From assembly GCA_002353825.1 (NCBI GenBank), contig DEKJ01000024.1:1-7295 (forward strand): a stretch of DNA of 7,295 bases, given 5' to 3'. Below, piece after piece: positions 6,296 to 7,295 of this stretch. The position numbers and the translations under genes were made by a program. Each line of letters begins with the position of its first letter. Position 1 is the first letter of the stretch. The notes beneath the pieces are model-generated. The model searched no databases. It saw only the letters and a list, made by a program, of their open reading frames with translations, and had not been told where the DNA came from. Source of the DNA: Prevotella sp. UBA2725 (lineage in GTDB: Bacteria > Bacteroidota > Bacteroidia > Bacteroidales > Bacteroidaceae).

Positions 6296-7270
6296 ATGGA
6301 AAAAGAAGATCTCAGAATAGTCTTTATGGGCACTCCTGAGTTTGCTGTCGGCACACTCAGCCGCTTGGTAGATGATGGATATAATGTCGTGGCTGTGGTA
6401 ACACAGCCCGACAAACCCGTTGGACGTCATCAGGACACGCTCCAGCCTTCAGCTGTAAAGGAATATGCCATAGCCCACTCTATACCTGTGCTTCAGCCTG
6501 TAAAGATGAAGGATCCGGCATTTGTTGAGGAACTAGCTTCATACAAGGCTGATTTGCAAGTTGTGGTAGCTTTCCGCATGCTTCCCGAGGTAGTGTGGTC
6601 CATGCCCCGCTTCGGAACATTCAATGTTCATGCCGCATTGCTGCCTCAGTATCGTGGTGCAGCGCCTATCAACTGGGCAGTCATCAACGGAGAGACAAAG
6701 ACTGGCGTGACGACCTTCTTCCTTGACAAGAATATCGATACAGGACGTATCATCCTCGAGAAGCCTTTCGATATTCCCGACGATGCCGATGTGGAGTATG
6801 TTTATGATGGCCTCATGAATCTGGCACCAACCATAGCAGAGGAGACCATTGACCTGTTGCTCACCTCTAATGGAGAAATACCTACGCAAGCGCAGGATGG
6901 GCTCGTCAGTGACACAGAGATTCTTCATCCAGCTCCTAAGATCTTCAAAGAGACATGCCAGATCAACTGGAACCAACCGGCCAAGAAGGTATACGACTTC
7001 ATTCGTGGTCTTTCTCCCCATCCCGGTGCATGGACCACATTGCATGGCCTGAAAGACACTGAACTGAAGATTTTCAAGGCTGCTAAGACCGGATTTCCTA
7101 CGGGCGAAGCTACACCGGGAACAATTGAAACTGCCAAGAAGACACTGCGAATCGCTTGTGCTGACGAGTGGCTTGAGATCTTCACGCTGCAGCTCGCTGG
7201 CAAGAAGCGCATGGATGCCACGGCTTTCCTTAATGGAAATAAAGATATAGCGATAAGTCACGTCAAGTAA
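6296..7270 (+). CDS. fmt: Methionyl-tRNA formyltransferase
   Basis: Cytoplasmic enzyme that transfers the formyl group of 10-formyltetrahydrofolate to Met-tRNA(fMet), enabling normal translation initiation. At 324 residues it matches the usual length of about 310-330. The N-terminal Rossmann-like catalytic domain (about 6-205) begins LRIVFMGTPEFA. The catalytic triad by alignment with E. coli Asn106, His108 and Asp144 is Asn110, His112 and Asp148 (FNVHAALLPQYRGAAPINW, then IDTGRI). The family signature usually has Ser in HxSLLP; here position 114 is Ala. The C-terminal OB-fold tRNA-binding domain (about 215-324) includes FIRGLSPHPGAWT. It is the last complete gene of the plus-strand unit, 33 bases after the HAD gene, with no clear promoter of its own. 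The stop is the TAA at 7268-7270. Confidence 0.96.
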   Translation: MEKEDLRIVFMGTPEFAVGTLSRLVDDGYNVVAVVTQPDKPVGRHQDTLQPSAVKEYAIAHSIPVLQPVKMKDPAFVEELASYKADLQVVVAFRMLPEVVWSMPRFGTFNVHAALLPQYRGAAPINWAVINGETKTGVTTFFLDKNIDTGRIILEKPFDIPDDADVEYVYDGLMNLAPTIAEETIDLLLTSNGEIPTQAQDGLVSDTEILHPAPKIFKETCQINWNQPAKKVYDFIRGLSPHPGAWTTLHGLKDTELKIFKAAKTGFPTGEATPGTIETAKKTLRIACADEWLEIFTLQLAGKKRMDATAFLNGNKDIAISHVK

Positions 7271-7281
7271 GATAACATTGT

Positions 7282-7295
7282 TTGTCGAACGACAA
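7282..7295. other. Perfect short inverted repeat after fmt
   Basis: TTGTCG and CGACAA flank a central AA, making a 14-base near-palindrome that begins 12 bases after the fmt stop and ends exactly at the window edge. As RNA it would fold as a five-base-pair stem with a GAAC loop. It could be the start of a terminator or an operator-like site, but the following sequence, including any T run, is not visible. Confidence 0.3.

Noticed and set aside
5936..6430. 164-residue open frame on the minus strand
   Set aside because: It spans the HAD gene and the start of fmt in antisense, has no domain pattern, and conflicts with two well-supported genes.
6539..7261. 240-residue open frame on the minus strand
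   Set aside because: It is entirely antisense to fmt, whose catalytic motifs and full length are clear; the translation shows no recognisable domain.
1..7295. Mobile element, toxin-antitoxin, defence island or CRISPR
   Set aside because: No transposase, integrase, direct-repeat array or small toxin/antitoxin pair is readable; all long frames are explained by the listed genes.

Overview
The window looks like chromosomal DNA from a Bacteroidales bacterium, most likely Prevotella or a close relative. Three things point there. The divergent intergenic region carries Bacteroidetes-type promoter elements (TAnnTTTG at -7, with TTTG at -33 on one strand). Start codons are preceded by A/T-rich leaders rather than strong Shine-Dalgarno sequences. 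The proteins (ZapA next to RNase Y, a long Wzc-like kinase with a GxD Walker A' motif, a small HAD hydrolase) read like Bacteroidetes family members. The genus is inference; no rRNA or marker search was possible.

The layout is two divergent transcription units back to back. From about 2330 leftward (minus strand) run a 216-residue protein of unknown function, a small coiled-coil ZapB-like protein, ZapA, and RNase Y, whose HD catalytic half lies beyond the left edge. This is a cell-division and RNA-turnover cluster. The 60-base gap between the 216-residue gene and the ZapB-like gene is almost filled by seven degenerate copies of a 7-base unit.

From about 2445 rightward (plus strand) run RfbA/RmlA (glucose-1-phosphate thymidylyltransferase), a Wzc-type polysaccharide co-polymerase with a cytoplasmic tyrosine-kinase domain and a very tyrosine-rich tail, a small HAD-family hydrolase, and methionyl-tRNA formyltransferase (Fmt). 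Gaps of 24 to 36 bases and the lack of any clear terminator or internal promoter suggest one operon. RfbA supplies dTDP-glucose, the precursor of dTDP-L-rhamnose and other deoxysugars. The Wzc-like protein would control export and chain length of a surface polysaccharide. Fmt is a housekeeping gene for initiator tRNA formylation that seems to share the transcript. The usual partners (rfbB/C/D, a Wza-type outer-membrane exporter, glycosyltransferases) are not in the window.

I see no mobile element, CRISPR array, tRNA or rRNA, and no clearly new defence or biosynthetic system. The points most worth a second look are the heptanucleotide repeat, the wza-less kinase with its Gly-for-Asp Walker A' motif and Gly-Tyr tail, the Ser-to-Ala change in the Fmt signature, and the unassigned 216-residue protein heading the division operon.
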